From an uncultured Clostridia bacterium (lineage in GTDB: Bacteria > Bacillota > Clostridia > Christensenellales > Aristaeellaceae): a DNA stretch of 33,697 nucleotides. Below, piece after piece: positions 7,600-16,194 of this stretch. The notes beneath the pieces were generated by a model. That model saw only the letters and a program-made list of their open reading frames with translations. It did no database searches and was not told where the DNA came from. The stretch lies in assembly GCA_947167215.1 (NCBI GenBank), contig CAMVHE010000029.1:1-33697 (forward strand), written 5' to 3'. The translations under genes were made by a program, and so were the position numbers. Each line of letters starts with the position of its first letter. The stretch's first letter is position 1.

Positions 7600-8499
7600 T
7601 TACAGTTCCACCTCTTTTCTCGAGGTCAGCTTGATCTGGGCGAAGGAGATGGCCACCAGAATGATAACGAAAATCATGGACTTCGCGGCACCGAAGGACA
7701 TCTGATTGCTCCGGAAGGCACTCTCATAAATGTTCATGGTGACACCTTCAGAGGTTCTGAAAGGATTGCCGCTCGTCAGGGAGATGTTCGTATCATAGAG
7801 GAGCATTGCCCAGTTAATGGCAATAAACAGACACCTGGTGAAGGTGGAGCGAAGCAGGGGAAGCGTAATGCGAAGCAGCTGCTGCCACTTGGAGGCACCG
7901 TCAATGACCGCTGCTTCATAATAGGTGGAATCAATCGCCGAAAAGCCTGCTGCATAGATCAGCATCAGGTAGCCGGAGAGCGTCCAGGTCATCACGATTA
8001 CCAGCGCCCAGAAAGAGGATTCCTGCGTGGTGAACCATGCCTGTGAAAACCATGTCAGGCCGCTCCACTGACCAAACTGTACAAAAACATTCTGGAAAAT
8101 AAACCTCCAGAGATAACCCAGAATGACGCCGCCGATAATCCTTGGTACATAGATCAGCGCACGCCAGAAATTCCGGAAAGGTATGTCCTTGGATAGGATG
8201 TAGGCCCATACAAAAGCAATGAAATTGGAGAAAAAGACAACGCATATCGAGAAACGGATGGTAAAGATAAGAGAAGTCCAGTAACGGCTGTCCCGCCAGG
8301 TCTTTATGTAGTTTTTCATGCCGACAAACTTAAAAGTCGGGTCGATGCCGTTCCAGTTCGTAAAGGAATAAAGGCATTCGCTGACCAGCGGAATCAGGAA
8401 CAGCGTCGTAAACAGCACAATTGCCGGTCCCATGAAGATCGCATAGTCAACCACACGTCCCCTTCTAGCATTCAGTCTCCTTGGTTTGTGTCTTTCCAC
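7600..8499 (-). CDS. Sugar ABC transporter permease, MalF/LacF-like
   Basis: A 299-residue membrane permease with six hydrophobic segments and the EAA loop YYEAAVIDGASKWQQLLRIT. The N-terminus is Arg/Lys-rich before the first helix, as expected for a cytoplasmic start. I chose the GTG at 8499 because AGGGAGG lies seven bases upstream and no ATG in the longer open frame has a comparable site; the frame itself extends to 8700 through the intergenic region. It is the first gene of the transporter operon and lies downstream of the regulator genes yesM/yesN-like. It forms the channel with the MalG-like subunit. Confidence 0.9.
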   Translation of the reverse strand: MERHKPRRLNARRGRVVDYAIFMGPAIVLFTTLFLIPLVSECLYSFTNWNGIDPTFKFVGMKNYIKTWRDSRYWTSLIFTIRFSICVVFFSNFIAFVWAYILSKDIPFRNFWRALIYVPRIIGGVILGYLWRFIFQNVFVQFGQWSGLTWFSQAWFTTQESSFWALVIVMTWTLSGYLMLIYAAGFSAIDSTYYEAAVIDGASKWQQLLRITLPLLRSTFTRCLFIAINWAMLLYDTNISLTSGNPFRTSEGVTMNIYESAFRSNQMSFGAAKSMIFVIILVAISFAQIKLTSRKEVEL

Positions 8500-8659
8500 G
8501 ACCAGTCCTCCCTTCAATCCAATCTCTTTTTCTGAGCTAATTGTACCGACCTCCCATTTCAAAAAGAACATGTAAAATTGACTTAAAAGTTGAATATTTT
8601 GAGGAATTTGACAACAGGGAAAAAGCACCTGCCATGCTGCCGGTTTCTGCGGATTCCTC
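8500..8659 (-). promoter_or_regulatory. Probable promoter/control region of the sugar ABC operon
   Basis: This gap separates the response regulator from the transporter. A TACAAT -10-like hexamer reads on the minus strand at 8550-8545, with only a weak -35-like hexamer (TTCTTT) 17 bases before it. A weak -35 is what an AraC-type activator such as the upstream YesN-like regulator would need to compensate. No operator can be proven by eye. Confidence 0.35.
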
Positions 8660-8712
8660 TCCCGAAAGGAAAAGGACACAAAGGCATTCCTGTCCTTCAT
8701 GTCCTTTCGGGA
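8660..8712 (-). terminator. Nested hairpin after the response regulator gene
   Basis: An outer stem TCCCGAAAGGA/TCCTTTCGGGA (8660-8670 with 8702-8712) encloses an inner stem AAGGACA/TGTCCTT. It begins two bases after the regulator stop. There is no strong U tract, so it may be a terminator, a stabiliser or an operator-like palindrome upstream of the ABC operon. Confidence 0.5.
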
Positions 8713-8713
8713 A

Positions 8714-10279
8714 TCATCCGTTCGAACGGTATCCCCGGGGTGTCTGCCCTGTAGCCTTCTTAAACTGTGAGGAAAAATATTTCACATCAAAAAATCCGGT
8801 TTTCTCTGCAATTTCCTGAATCTGCATATCCGAGTTGCGCAGAAGCTCCTGCGCTTTGCGAATCCGGACATCGTTCAGAAAAGCCACCATGTTCACTCCG
8901 TAATACTCCCGGAAATGACGGCACATATAATCCTTATTGAGATGGAACAGATCCGCGCATTCCTGCTGCGAGAATTTCTTCCCGTAATTCATGGTCAGGT
9001 AATTTGCCACTTTCTCCACCCAGCTGTCATTCTTCTGCCGGTTCTGCATGAGGCAGAGGTCCCACAGGCGGTCCTTTGCATAGTTCATCATCCGGGTTAC
9101 CGTGCTGGCAAACAGACCCGTGTAGAAGCTGGCAAACGCCGTGTGTTCATCTCCTCCCGTACTGCAGTTCATGGATTCACATGCCCGGCGGTAGAGAGAC
9201 AGGAAATGCTCATACAAAGCGGAAAGCCCGCCCCTGTTCTGCTGGATATCACTGTTTATCGCTTTCCACCAGAGTGCAAACGCCCGGTCATAGCGTGTCT
9301 GGTCATTGATAAGCAGTGCAGAGAGAACATCCTCTTCTTTCTTGTGGTATTCATTTCCGGAAGGATTCGGCATATTCGGTTCATACGTACGGATGACTAT
9401 CTCTTCCGAACACGGAAGCTGTCCGTACGCCTGAATGGCCTTCTTCCGTGCATCGTCAATCTCTTCCGGAAAAGCACAGATGCCGGAAGAGCCCATGGCC
9501 ATCTGTCTGCCGGTTTCCCTTGAAAAGGTCCTGCAGCTTTTTTCGATCATCTGAAGTGTCTTTTCAATTCCGTCATACAGGAAGATCACCACGTCGGGAG
9601 TCGGCTCATTCCTCTGAAAAAGGGTGCCGACCTGATTCGTCTCCAGCGTATTCTGGAGCATATCCAGGAAACCGCTGAGGGCAATCACGTAGTCCTGGGA
9701 ATAGATCGGCAGAAACTGGCCGGAGCAGAACAGCACACAGCACCGTCGGCTTTCCCCCACATGGGCGTTAACCATGCAGAGCTCGCGATATGCCACCTCC
9801 CGCAGTTCGCTGCGGAAGAGTTTCCGGAAAAGCGAATGCTGGTGGTCCGGAAAGATGTGCTTAAGCTGCCTGTCCACGCCGAAGGACGGGTCTGTCGCTG
9901 TTGTATCCGGCTGTACCAGGTCTACTGCCTTCCGGACCGCACCTTCAATCTCCTCCGGCACAATGGGCTTCAGAAGGTAATCCACCGCTCCCAGCACAAA
10001 CATTGCCCTGGTGTACCGGTAGTCATCATGACCGGAGAGGACGATTGTCTGCGTCCTCAGGTTCTCTGTCTTGATGTACTTCAGTATCTCAATGCCCAGC
10101 ATATCGCTGATAACCACGTCCACAATGGCAATTTCCGGCTGTTCCGTGTCCAGTACATCGCATGCCTCCGGCACGGAATAGGCTACAAAAGTCTGTGTGA
10201 TTCCATATTTTTCCCAGGGTACCAGCAGCTGAACCGCCTCCACCACATGGCTCTCATCATCCACGATCAGCGCTTTCAT
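8714..10279 (-). CDS. YesN-type response regulator with AraC DNA-binding domain
   Basis: A 521-residue cytoplasmic transcription regulator. The N-terminal receiver domain (about 1-120) starts MKALIVDDES and has the acidic pair (DD), the phospho-acceptor region AIVDVVISDMLG, LSGHDDYRY and the conserved lysine in DYLLKPI. The C-terminal 100 residues are an AraC-type double helix-turn-helix (FSQQECADLFHLNKDYMCRH and VRIRKAQELLRNSD, ending near GQTPRGYRSNG). The long middle part is variable, as in YesN. The ATG at 10279 lies inside the kinase 3' end (23-base overlap), indicating coupled synthesis with its kinase. It most likely activates the adjacent sugar ABC operon when phosphorylated. Confidence 0.92.
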   Translation of the reverse strand: MKALIVDDESHVVEAVQLLVPWEKYGITQTFVAYSVPEACDVLDTEQPEIAIVDVVISDMLGIEILKYIKTENLRTQTIVLSGHDDYRYTRAMFVLGAVDYLLKPIVPEEIEGAVRKAVDLVQPDTTATDPSFGVDRQLKHIFPDHQHSLFRKLFRSELREVAYRELCMVNAHVGESRRCCVLFCSGQFLPIYSQDYVIALSGFLDMLQNTLETNQVGTLFQRNEPTPDVVIFLYDGIEKTLQMIEKSCRTFSRETGRQMAMGSSGICAFPEEIDDARKKAIQAYGQLPCSEEIVIRTYEPNMPNPSGNEYHKKEEDVLSALLINDQTRYDRAFALWWKAINSDIQQNRGGLSALYEHFLSLYRRACESMNCSTGGDEHTAFASFYTGLFASTVTRMMNYAKDRLWDLCLMQNRQKNDSWVEKVANYLTMNYGKKFSQQECADLFHLNKDYMCRHFREYYGVNMVAFLNDVRIRKAQELLRNSDMQIQEIAEKTGFFDVKYFSSQFKKATGQTPRGYRSNG

Positions 10280-12158
10280 AACTCCGCATTCCCTCCATTC
10301 CACCCTGTCTGCTCAGAGAAACGTACAGACCTACGGTTGTCCCTCCCCAGTCGTTCGCATTCACTTCCATTCTTGCATCCGTGAAACTGAGCAGCATCCG
10401 GTAATACACATTGGCAAGTCCAATCGTCGCATGCCCCTGCTCTTCTTCCACTTCCCGGATTGTCTCCTGTCTTGTCCTCTCTTTTACATACTGCTTCAGC
10501 CTGTCAAGGTCTTCCTGGATTTCCTTTTTCTTTTCCTGTGATACGGCCTGTCCGTTGTCCTTCACCGTAATCCAGAGATAGCCGTCCCTGCTGCAGGCGG
10601 AAATCCGGAGCCTGCTCCCGCTTTCCCGGAAGAGCCCCCCGTGATGGATCGAGTTTTCCACCAGCGGCTGGATGCACATCTTGGGAACCGGAAGCTTCAG
10701 CGTGTCCGGAGCCACATCATACTCAACGGGTTCACTGGAACGGAACCGCATTTTCTGGATGTTTACATAGCGTTCCACATATTCCAGTTCCTGCTTGAGC
10801 GAAACCATGGACGGATTCAGCACCATGGCATAATGCATCATCTGGCCGAAGTCGCTGAGCATCCGGTACTGTTCCATATCCTTCTGCTTAAGGGCATGGG
10901 TCGCAAAGCACTGAATCGCATTATAGATGAAATGCGGATTGATCTGTGCCTGAAGCATCCGATAGGTTGCCCGGTCATTTGCCAGGCGCAGTTCATACTG
11001 CCTGATGCGATACGATTCAATTTCCGCCATCATGCGGTCAAAGCTGGCAATGAGGTCGGCGATTTCGTCTTTTTTGGAGTACCCTATCGTCTCCGTCATG
11101 GGCACCGCCCTGTCCCAGGACTGCTCCCTCGTCAGTTTATCCATATACTCGGTTACCGTCCGCAGCGGCGAAAGATGCGCCGCAATATTGCTGGTATTAA
11201 AAAGAAGAATCAGACCCAGAAGAGCAAAGAAGAGCAGCAGCAGGAAAAGCATCATTTTCCAGGTGCTGTCATGGATGTGCACCATCGGTACCAGTTTCAG
11301 CAGACGCCAGGTGTCATACTGCAGCGTCACATCGTATGCCAGACACATGGTATTTTCGATAATCATTCCTTTCCGGCCGGGTAGTTCCATCATTTTTCCC
11401 GCTTTGGGAATGTCGGAAACCGACCGGTCCAGCAAAGACAGATCATTGGAAGCGATAACTTTGCCTTCTTTGGAGATGAGCATGACCACTTCCCCTTCAC
11501 GGCTGACAATCTGCGTGTTGTTCATGAGAAAATCCACCGGCATATCGATGGCAACGCACGCAATAATCTCCGTATTCTCCGGAAGGTTGTAAATCGGCAC
11601 CCAGATCGTGATGACATAATCATTCTGCCTCTGCCTGCTGTATGTATTCTGATGCCCGTAGGAGGATCGCAGATGCGTGGGCTCAATGACCACATCCATG
11701 AACGAATTGAACTGTGGGACCGTCTCCTCTGCCAGCTGCACATTCTCATAGGTCATATTCATGATGGACGGGTTATATACATAGGACTGATGCAGGTTCG
11801 GGCATGACACATAGATCTGCTCGGCGGAAGAACAGGCGTAGTGAACCGTCTTCATATAGTTGAGGATACTGTCCCTCTCACTCTGGTTTGGAAAACGGTC
11901 CATCCTTTTTTCAAGCAGGGACAGAAGCTGGTTATTCCCGTAAACCGCTTTCACTGCATTCACGCTGGAAATGATATAGTAATTAATGTTCTGTGAAAAA
12001 ACATTGACCGTGGTCTGCGTATCCCGTTCATATCGCTCCTCTGCATTTTTCTGTGCCACATGGATGATGCTGACAATGAGAACAACCGCTGCCACCAGGA
12101 AGGAGACACACAGCGCCACAAGAATCCTCATCATCAGCTCGTTTTTCCGTTTTCTCAT
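10257..12158 (-). CDS. YesM-type sensor histidine kinase
   Basis: A 633-residue membrane kinase. A first transmembrane helix (about 8-32) and a second (MMLFLLLLFFALLGLILLF, near 275-295) enclose an extracellular dCache-like sensor of about 240 residues. A HAMP-like segment follows, then the YesM-specific phospho-acceptor motif QINPHFIYN and the ATP-binding N box (PLVENSIHHG) and glycine-rich GHATIGLANV. I chose the ATG at 12158 over the in-frame GTG at 12173 because GAAGGAG lies six bases before it. It overlaps the response regulator gene and lies in a cluster with a sugar ABC importer, so it probably senses an extracellular sugar. Confidence 0.93.
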   Translation of the reverse strand: MRKRKNELMMRILVALCVSFLVAAVVLIVSIIHVAQKNAEERYERDTQTTVNVFSQNINYYIISSVNAVKAVYGNNQLLSLLEKRMDRFPNQSERDSILNYMKTVHYACSSAEQIYVSCPNLHQSYVYNPSIMNMTYENVQLAEETVPQFNSFMDVVIEPTHLRSSYGHQNTYSRQRQNDYVITIWVPIYNLPENTEIIACVAIDMPVDFLMNNTQIVSREGEVVMLISKEGKVIASNDLSLLDRSVSDIPKAGKMMELPGRKGMIIENTMCLAYDVTLQYDTWRLLKLVPMVHIHDSTWKMMLFLLLLFFALLGLILLFNTSNIAAHLSPLRTVTEYMDKLTREQSWDRAVPMTETIGYSKKDEIADLIASFDRMMAEIESYRIRQYELRLANDRATYRMLQAQINPHFIYNAIQCFATHALKQKDMEQYRMLSDFGQMMHYAMVLNPSMVSLKQELEYVERYVNIQKMRFRSSEPVEYDVAPDTLKLPVPKMCIQPLVENSIHHGGLFRESGSRLRISACSRDGYLWITVKDNGQAVSQEKKKEIQEDLDRLKQYVKERTRQETIREVEEEQGHATIGLANVYYRMLLSFTDARMEVNANDWGGTTVGLYVSLSRQGGMEGMRSYESADRG

Positions 12159-12182
12159 GACATTCTCCTTCACGGCTTTTTC

Positions 12183-12992
12183 CTACAGCCATCGCTTCAT
12201 ATATGCAATACTGCGCTTTGCCGCAGTTTCCTCGTCCGGGTATGGAGAGATTTCCAGTGCCAGAGCCCCATGATATCCCGTTTTTCTCAATGCCTGCATG
12301 GTTTCATCAAAATCATAATGGGCGCTTCCCGGATATTCCCGGTTGTTGTCAGACAGATGGATATGGCCGATCAGGCCCGCCGCACTGCAGATGGCCTCCC
12401 CGATGTTCCTCTCCTCAATATTCATATGAACGGTATCCAGATGAAGGCGAACCGCCCGGAACTGCTCCCGCCGCATCATGACAACCCCGTCCGCTATGGT
12501 CCGGAAAGCATCGCTTTCAAAGATGTTCATGATTTCAAAGCCCAGCAGAATACCGTATTTTTCCGCCATCTCATCCAGGATATGAAGGCTTTCCATCATC
12601 CTTGCACAGTGGTCGTGCAGATCATCTTCAGGCTTTTTTCTGCCCTGCACGCAGCCGAGTATCACCAGCGCGCCGTATGCTGCCGCAGTTTCCATATGCT
12701 TTTCAAGATGCCGGATACAGGCCTGCCGTACCCCGGTGTCGGGGTCAGACAGGCTCCACCTGCGTTCTGCATAAATGGATCCTGTCCCGATGGAAACCAG
12801 CTGCAGTCCATTAGCATCGAGGGCTGCATGCAATGCCTTTCTGTCGGTTCTGCCGGAATCGAGAATATGCATCTCAATGCCGGAAAACCCGTCTCTGCGG
12901 GCTTTTTCACAGATCGTTTCATAGTCTTTGCCGGAATATAGCAGGAAATCATTAGGCCGTTCGCCGACTTTTCCTGTCGCACACAACAGCAT
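12183..12992 (-). CDS. Sugar phosphate isomerase/epimerase family (AP-endonuclease-2-like TIM barrel)
   Basis: A 269-residue protein with the xylose-isomerase-like TIM barrel pattern. Likely metal ligands are the glutamate in GFEIMN (about 145), the Asp/His of HLDTVHMN (about 177), the His of HIHLSDNNR and the terminal Glu of ALEISP (about 250), the arrangement typical of D-tagatose/psicose 3-epimerases and inosose isomerases. Which sugar is used cannot be read from sequence. A GGAGGAG site precedes the ATG. The gene is 24 bases upstream of the YesM-like kinase and heads the cluster with its own promoter, so it is inferred to work on the sugar whose uptake the kinase controls. Confidence 0.85.
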   Translation of the reverse strand: MLLCATGKVGERPNDFLLYSGKDYETICEKARRDGFSGIEMHILDSGRTDRKALHAALDANGLQLVSIGTGSIYAERRWSLSDPDTGVRQACIRHLEKHMETAAAYGALVILGCVQGRKKPEDDLHDHCARMMESLHILDEMAEKYGILLGFEIMNIFESDAFRTIADGVVMMRREQFRAVRLHLDTVHMNIEERNIGEAICSAAGLIGHIHLSDNNREYPGSAHYDFDETMQALRKTGYHGALALEISPYPDEETAAKRSIAYMKRWL

Positions 12993-13027
12993 AGTTTTTC
13001 TCCTCCACTCAGCATTTTGTACTATTG

Positions 13028-13055
13028 ATCATACCCTCTTTTATGATGCCTGCAA
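13028..13055 (-). promoter_or_regulatory. Promoter of the isomerase-kinase-regulator unit
   Basis: On the minus strand TTGCAG (13055-13050), a 16-base spacer and TATGAT (13033-13028) resemble a vegetative promoter. It lies about 35 bases before the isomerase ATG. Confidence 0.55.
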
Positions 13056-13138
13056 ACGGACAATTTTGACCCAATAGTTCAATTTTTTGATGATTATTCT
13101 GACATTTTTCGCTTCCCTTCCGTAAACCGGCATATATG

Positions 13139-13167
13139 AAAAAAAGGAGCCGCATGATGCGACTCCC
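13139..13167 (-). terminator. Terminator of the SH3-repeat surface protein gene
   Basis: Reading minus, GGAGTCGCA, loop TCA, TGCGGCTCC forms a nine-pair stem (one G-U) followed by seven T residues. It starts 13 bases beyond the stop codon. Confidence 0.85.
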
Positions 13168-13179
13168 TCAAAAAATGAA

Positions 13180-16100
13180 TCAGTTGTCATTTTGCTGCCG
13201 TCTGCGTCGGCGCGGTGCGCCGGCAGCGGTTTCCTCATTGGTGGTTTCCTCTTTTTCCTCTGTTCCTGCAGGTGCAGCCGCTTCAGGCCGGACCGGAGGA
13301 GTCGGAGGCGTCGGAGGTACTGGCGGGACCGGCATTTCCGGAGCCTTGGGCTCTTCGGTTTCCGGTGTCCGTGTGAAGGAACTGAACGGTTCCTCCTGCT
13401 TCCTGTCCGGTGCAAACGGACTCTTTTCTTCCGTATGCTGTGCCGTTCCGCCGGCTGTATCTTCCTGCTTTTTCTGGAAGGTCTCTTTCTGTACCGGCTG
13501 CGCCTTTGGCTGGTAGGTGCTTCTTACCGTACCGGCGGCCTGGGCATTCTTGAGGCGCTGCTCCCGGAGCTGTTTTTCCCGGAGATTGGTGACTTCTTCC
13601 TCGTCGTCATCCTCTTCCGCCTCTTCTTCCTCTTTCCGCTTCCGGTACACAAATGCACCATATCCCGCGGCGGCGGCGGCCACTACAATACCGCCAATCA
13701 CAAAGGGTACAACATTGATGCTGTTGCTGGCGGGCACCGGTTCCGGCGTCGGCAGTACCGCCGCGGTAGGCACCGGGGTCACAGTCCCGTCATCATAATT
13801 AACGCTGTAGCGTGCCACTGCGTCGCCAGCCGTTATTTCCAGCGTGCTTTCGCCCAGCTGCGGCAGGCGGACTTCCATGGTGAAGGATCCGCTGGCATCC
13901 GAAACCGTATGTCCCACGGTCTTCCGGGTCGTGCTCTCCGCAAGGGCGACCGGAATCATCAGGGTTACCGTCTTTCCGGTAGCCGTCGCAGCCGTCACGT
14001 AAATCGCCGTGGCATTGACTGCCGTATATGCCGTAGTTCTGCCGTAGATCGTGAAGACACCGGTCGTGGTGGTCGCCGGCACGTTGCTCACCTGAATGTT
14101 TCCGGTGCTGTCCAGCAGCCTTGCCGGGTTTGCCACATCAGGCAGAGGAGTTGCCGTCGCCAGCGGGGCAATGGTGGCAAGCGTTACCGTAGGCGCCGCC
14201 GTAACCCGCACGCCGGCACTGCTCTGGGTACTGGTATTGCTGTTCCAGCTTCCGTTTACCGGCAGCAGGTCCTGCAATTGCGATCCATTGACGGTATTGA
14301 CGGAGCTGATCGGAACCGCAGTCGCTCTCGTTGCTGCCTGCTGTGCAGCTCTCTCTGCAAGATAATCCTGCAGCTGTGCAATGGTCAGCATCTGCGTCGT
14401 ATCACTGCGCACATAGCCGTCCCTGCCGTTATAGTTCACCTTGTACCAGGTGTACATGCCATCATTTTCCGTGCCGGTCACCAGAAGCAGCGTATTGATC
14501 GGAATATGTCCGAGGGATGTGCCGTTGGTACTGGGCGTCAGCCGCAGATTGACGGAATCCTTGATAAGCTTGGCATACGCACTGGTTGCTTCCGTAGACA
14601 GAGGTTCCGGCGTAGTAACCGGCAGCGGAGTGGGCGTTGCCTGGGCTTCCGCAAGCGCAGCCAGATAATCCTTGCTCTCCTGCTCTCCCATAATGCGGAC
14701 CAGGTCAGCGCGGATGTATCCCCACTGTCCGGAATACTGGGCAAGATACCATGTCATTCCGTCCGCAGCCGTCTCACTGCGGTAAAGCTTCACTACTGCT
14801 TCCGAGGCGAGAATATTCTGCAGATAGGCATTGGGATCCGGGTTGCCGCGCAGCGGAGTCCCGTTATTCCTCACCCTTGCATAGGCATTCATGTCCATCG
14901 GCGCCGCCGTAGGCGTCGGGCTGGGCGTGGCAGTTACCTCGGGGGTCGGTGTGGGCGTCGGGGTTGCCGTCGGCGTAGGCGTCGCTTCCGGTGTCGCCGT
15001 TACTTCCGGCGTTGCCGTGATTTCCGGAGTAATCGTTACCTCGGGGGTTGCCGTTACTTCAGGGGTTGCCGTAATTTCCGGGGTAGGCGTTGCATCCGGA
15101 GCCACTTCCGGGTCTGCCAGGGTGGCTACATATGCGCGCTCCTCGTCCGCACCCATGAGTTCGACGAATTTAGCCATGACATAACCGTCGCCGTAATCCG
15201 TGCGTACGTAGCACCAGGCACTGTCCACAGCACCCTCGGTGCGTTCCATGACCCAGATAATCGTATCCTTGTTCAGCTTGCGCAGGCTTCCGGCATTGCG
15301 GTTGGCAGCCTTGCGCAGGTTCACCTGGCTATCCGTGATATATCCGTAATGATATACATTGCCTTCCGTCAGTTCCTGCGGAATTTCCGGTGTCGGCGTG
15401 GGAGTCGGTTCTGCAGTCGGCGTCGGAGTGGGTACCGGTGTATCCGTGGGCACCGGGGTCTCGGTCGTCACAGGGGGGATGACGGTGGGTTCCGTCTGTA
15501 CGGTTGCCGCTTCCGCCTCTTCCTGGGTGACGATATCCACTTTTGCCGCTTCAATGAATCCGTGCTCGCCGGTAATCAGGTTATATGCCTGATACCACAG
15601 ATTGCCGTTTTCATCCGTCTCTTCATCAATCAGCACCAGCGGCGTCGGTCTGCTGATATAGGGAATTGCGCCGCTGCTGGGCATATCGGCACCCGGCTCC
15701 GTGCGCAATACAATAACTGCGCCGTTTTCCTGCGCCCTGGTAATTGCCCACTGGGTCACATAGGGGGAAACGGGAGTTTCCTCTGCGCTCGTCTCCGCAG
15801 AAGGAGATGCTTCCGGAATTACCGTTTCTGCCTGCACCGGCAGCTCCGTCGGCGTCGTATCAACAGACTGCTGCGCACTTACCACCGGTACAGCGGTTTC
15901 AGTCACCACCGGCGTATTCTCCGGGATCTGTTCAGGAACAATGTTTTCTCCTGCTCCGGAAGGCGTCTCTTCCGGTACCGCACTGTTTTCCGGTTCTGCC
16001 GGCTCCGTCGGTTCTTCCGTTTCCGCCGGTTCTTCCGGGGTCTCCGTATTCAGCAGTGCATCCAGATAAGGCTGCGCATCCTCTTCGGAAATGAAGGAAA

Positions 16101-16194
16101 GGAGATAATCCCTCATATAGCCGGTTTCCTGGGTAGACGGGATATCTATGGCGTACCAGACTTCTCCCTTGTCGTTGGACATTCCCTCGCCCAC
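13180..16194 (-). CDS. SH3-repeat surface protein, 3' portion of a frameshifted gene
   Basis: This 1004-codon frame is the downstream part of one gene with the upstream frame that begins at 17405. Its first residues complete an SH3-like module started in the other frame. It then carries about four more SH3-like modules with recurring patterns such as VNLR, WYxxxY and GYVR, separated by Pro/Thr linkers, an Ig-like beta domain (near 730-830 of this frame), a transmembrane helix (VVPFVIGGIVVAAAAAGYGA), an acidic stretch (EEEEAEEDDDEEE), a Pro-rich tail and a final Arg cluster. Orientation predicts modules outside and a charged tail inside. SH3b modules often bind peptidoglycan or sense the wall, so a wall-linked sensor or scaffold is inferred. 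As drawn, the piece lacks a signal peptide and good start. Confidence 0.75.
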   Translation of the reverse strand: MGEGMSNDKGEVWYAIDIPSTQETGYMRDYLLSFISEEDAQPYLDALLNTETPEEPAETEEPTEPAEPENSAVPEETPSGAGENIVPEQIPENTPVVTETAVPVVSAQQSVDTTPTELPVQAETVIPEASPSAETSAEETPVSPYVTQWAITRAQENGAVIVLRTEPGADMPSSGAIPYISRPTPLVLIDEETDENGNLWYQAYNLITGEHGFIEAAKVDIVTQEEAEAATVQTEPTVIPPVTTETPVPTDTPVPTPTPTAEPTPTPTPEIPQELTEGNVYHYGYITDSQVNLRKAANRNAGSLRKLNKDTIIWVMERTEGAVDSAWCYVRTDYGDGYVMAKFVELMGADEERAYVATLADPEVAPDATPTPEITATPEVTATPEVTITPEITATPEVTATPEATPTPTATPTPTPTPEVTATPSPTPTAAPMDMNAYARVRNNGTPLRGNPDPNAYLQNILASEAVVKLYRSETAADGMTWYLAQYSGQWGYIRADLVRIMGEQESKDYLAALAEAQATPTPLPVTTPEPLSTEATSAYAKLIKDSVNLRLTPSTNGTSLGHIPINTLLLVTGTENDGMYTWYKVNYNGRDGYVRSDTTQMLTIAQLQDYLAERAAQQAATRATAVPISSVNTVNGSQLQDLLPVNGSWNSNTSTQSSAGVRVTAAPTVTLATIAPLATATPLPDVANPARLLDSTGNIQVSNVPATTTTGVFTIYGRTTAYTAVNATAIYVTAATATGKTVTLMIPVALAESTTRKTVGHTVSDASGSFTMEVRLPQLGESTLEITAGDAVARYSVNYDDGTVTPVPTAAVLPTPEPVPASNSINVVPFVIGGIVVAAAAAGYGAFVYRKRKEEEEAEEDDDEEEVTNLREKQLREQRLKNAQAAGTVRSTYQPKAQPVQKETFQKKQEDTAGGTAQHTEEKSPFAPDRKQEEPFSSFTRTPETEEPKAPEMPVPPVPPTPPTPPVRPEAAAPAGTEEKEETTNEETAAGAPRRRRRQQNDN
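14890..15110 (-). repeat. Pro/Thr-rich degenerate repeat (TPEVTA type)
   Basis: Short tandem coding repeats of the TPEVTA/TPTPTP type form a linker between SH3-like modules. Units are about 18 bases (six codons) and degenerate. Such linkers act as extended spacers in Gram-positive surface proteins. Confidence 0.7.
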
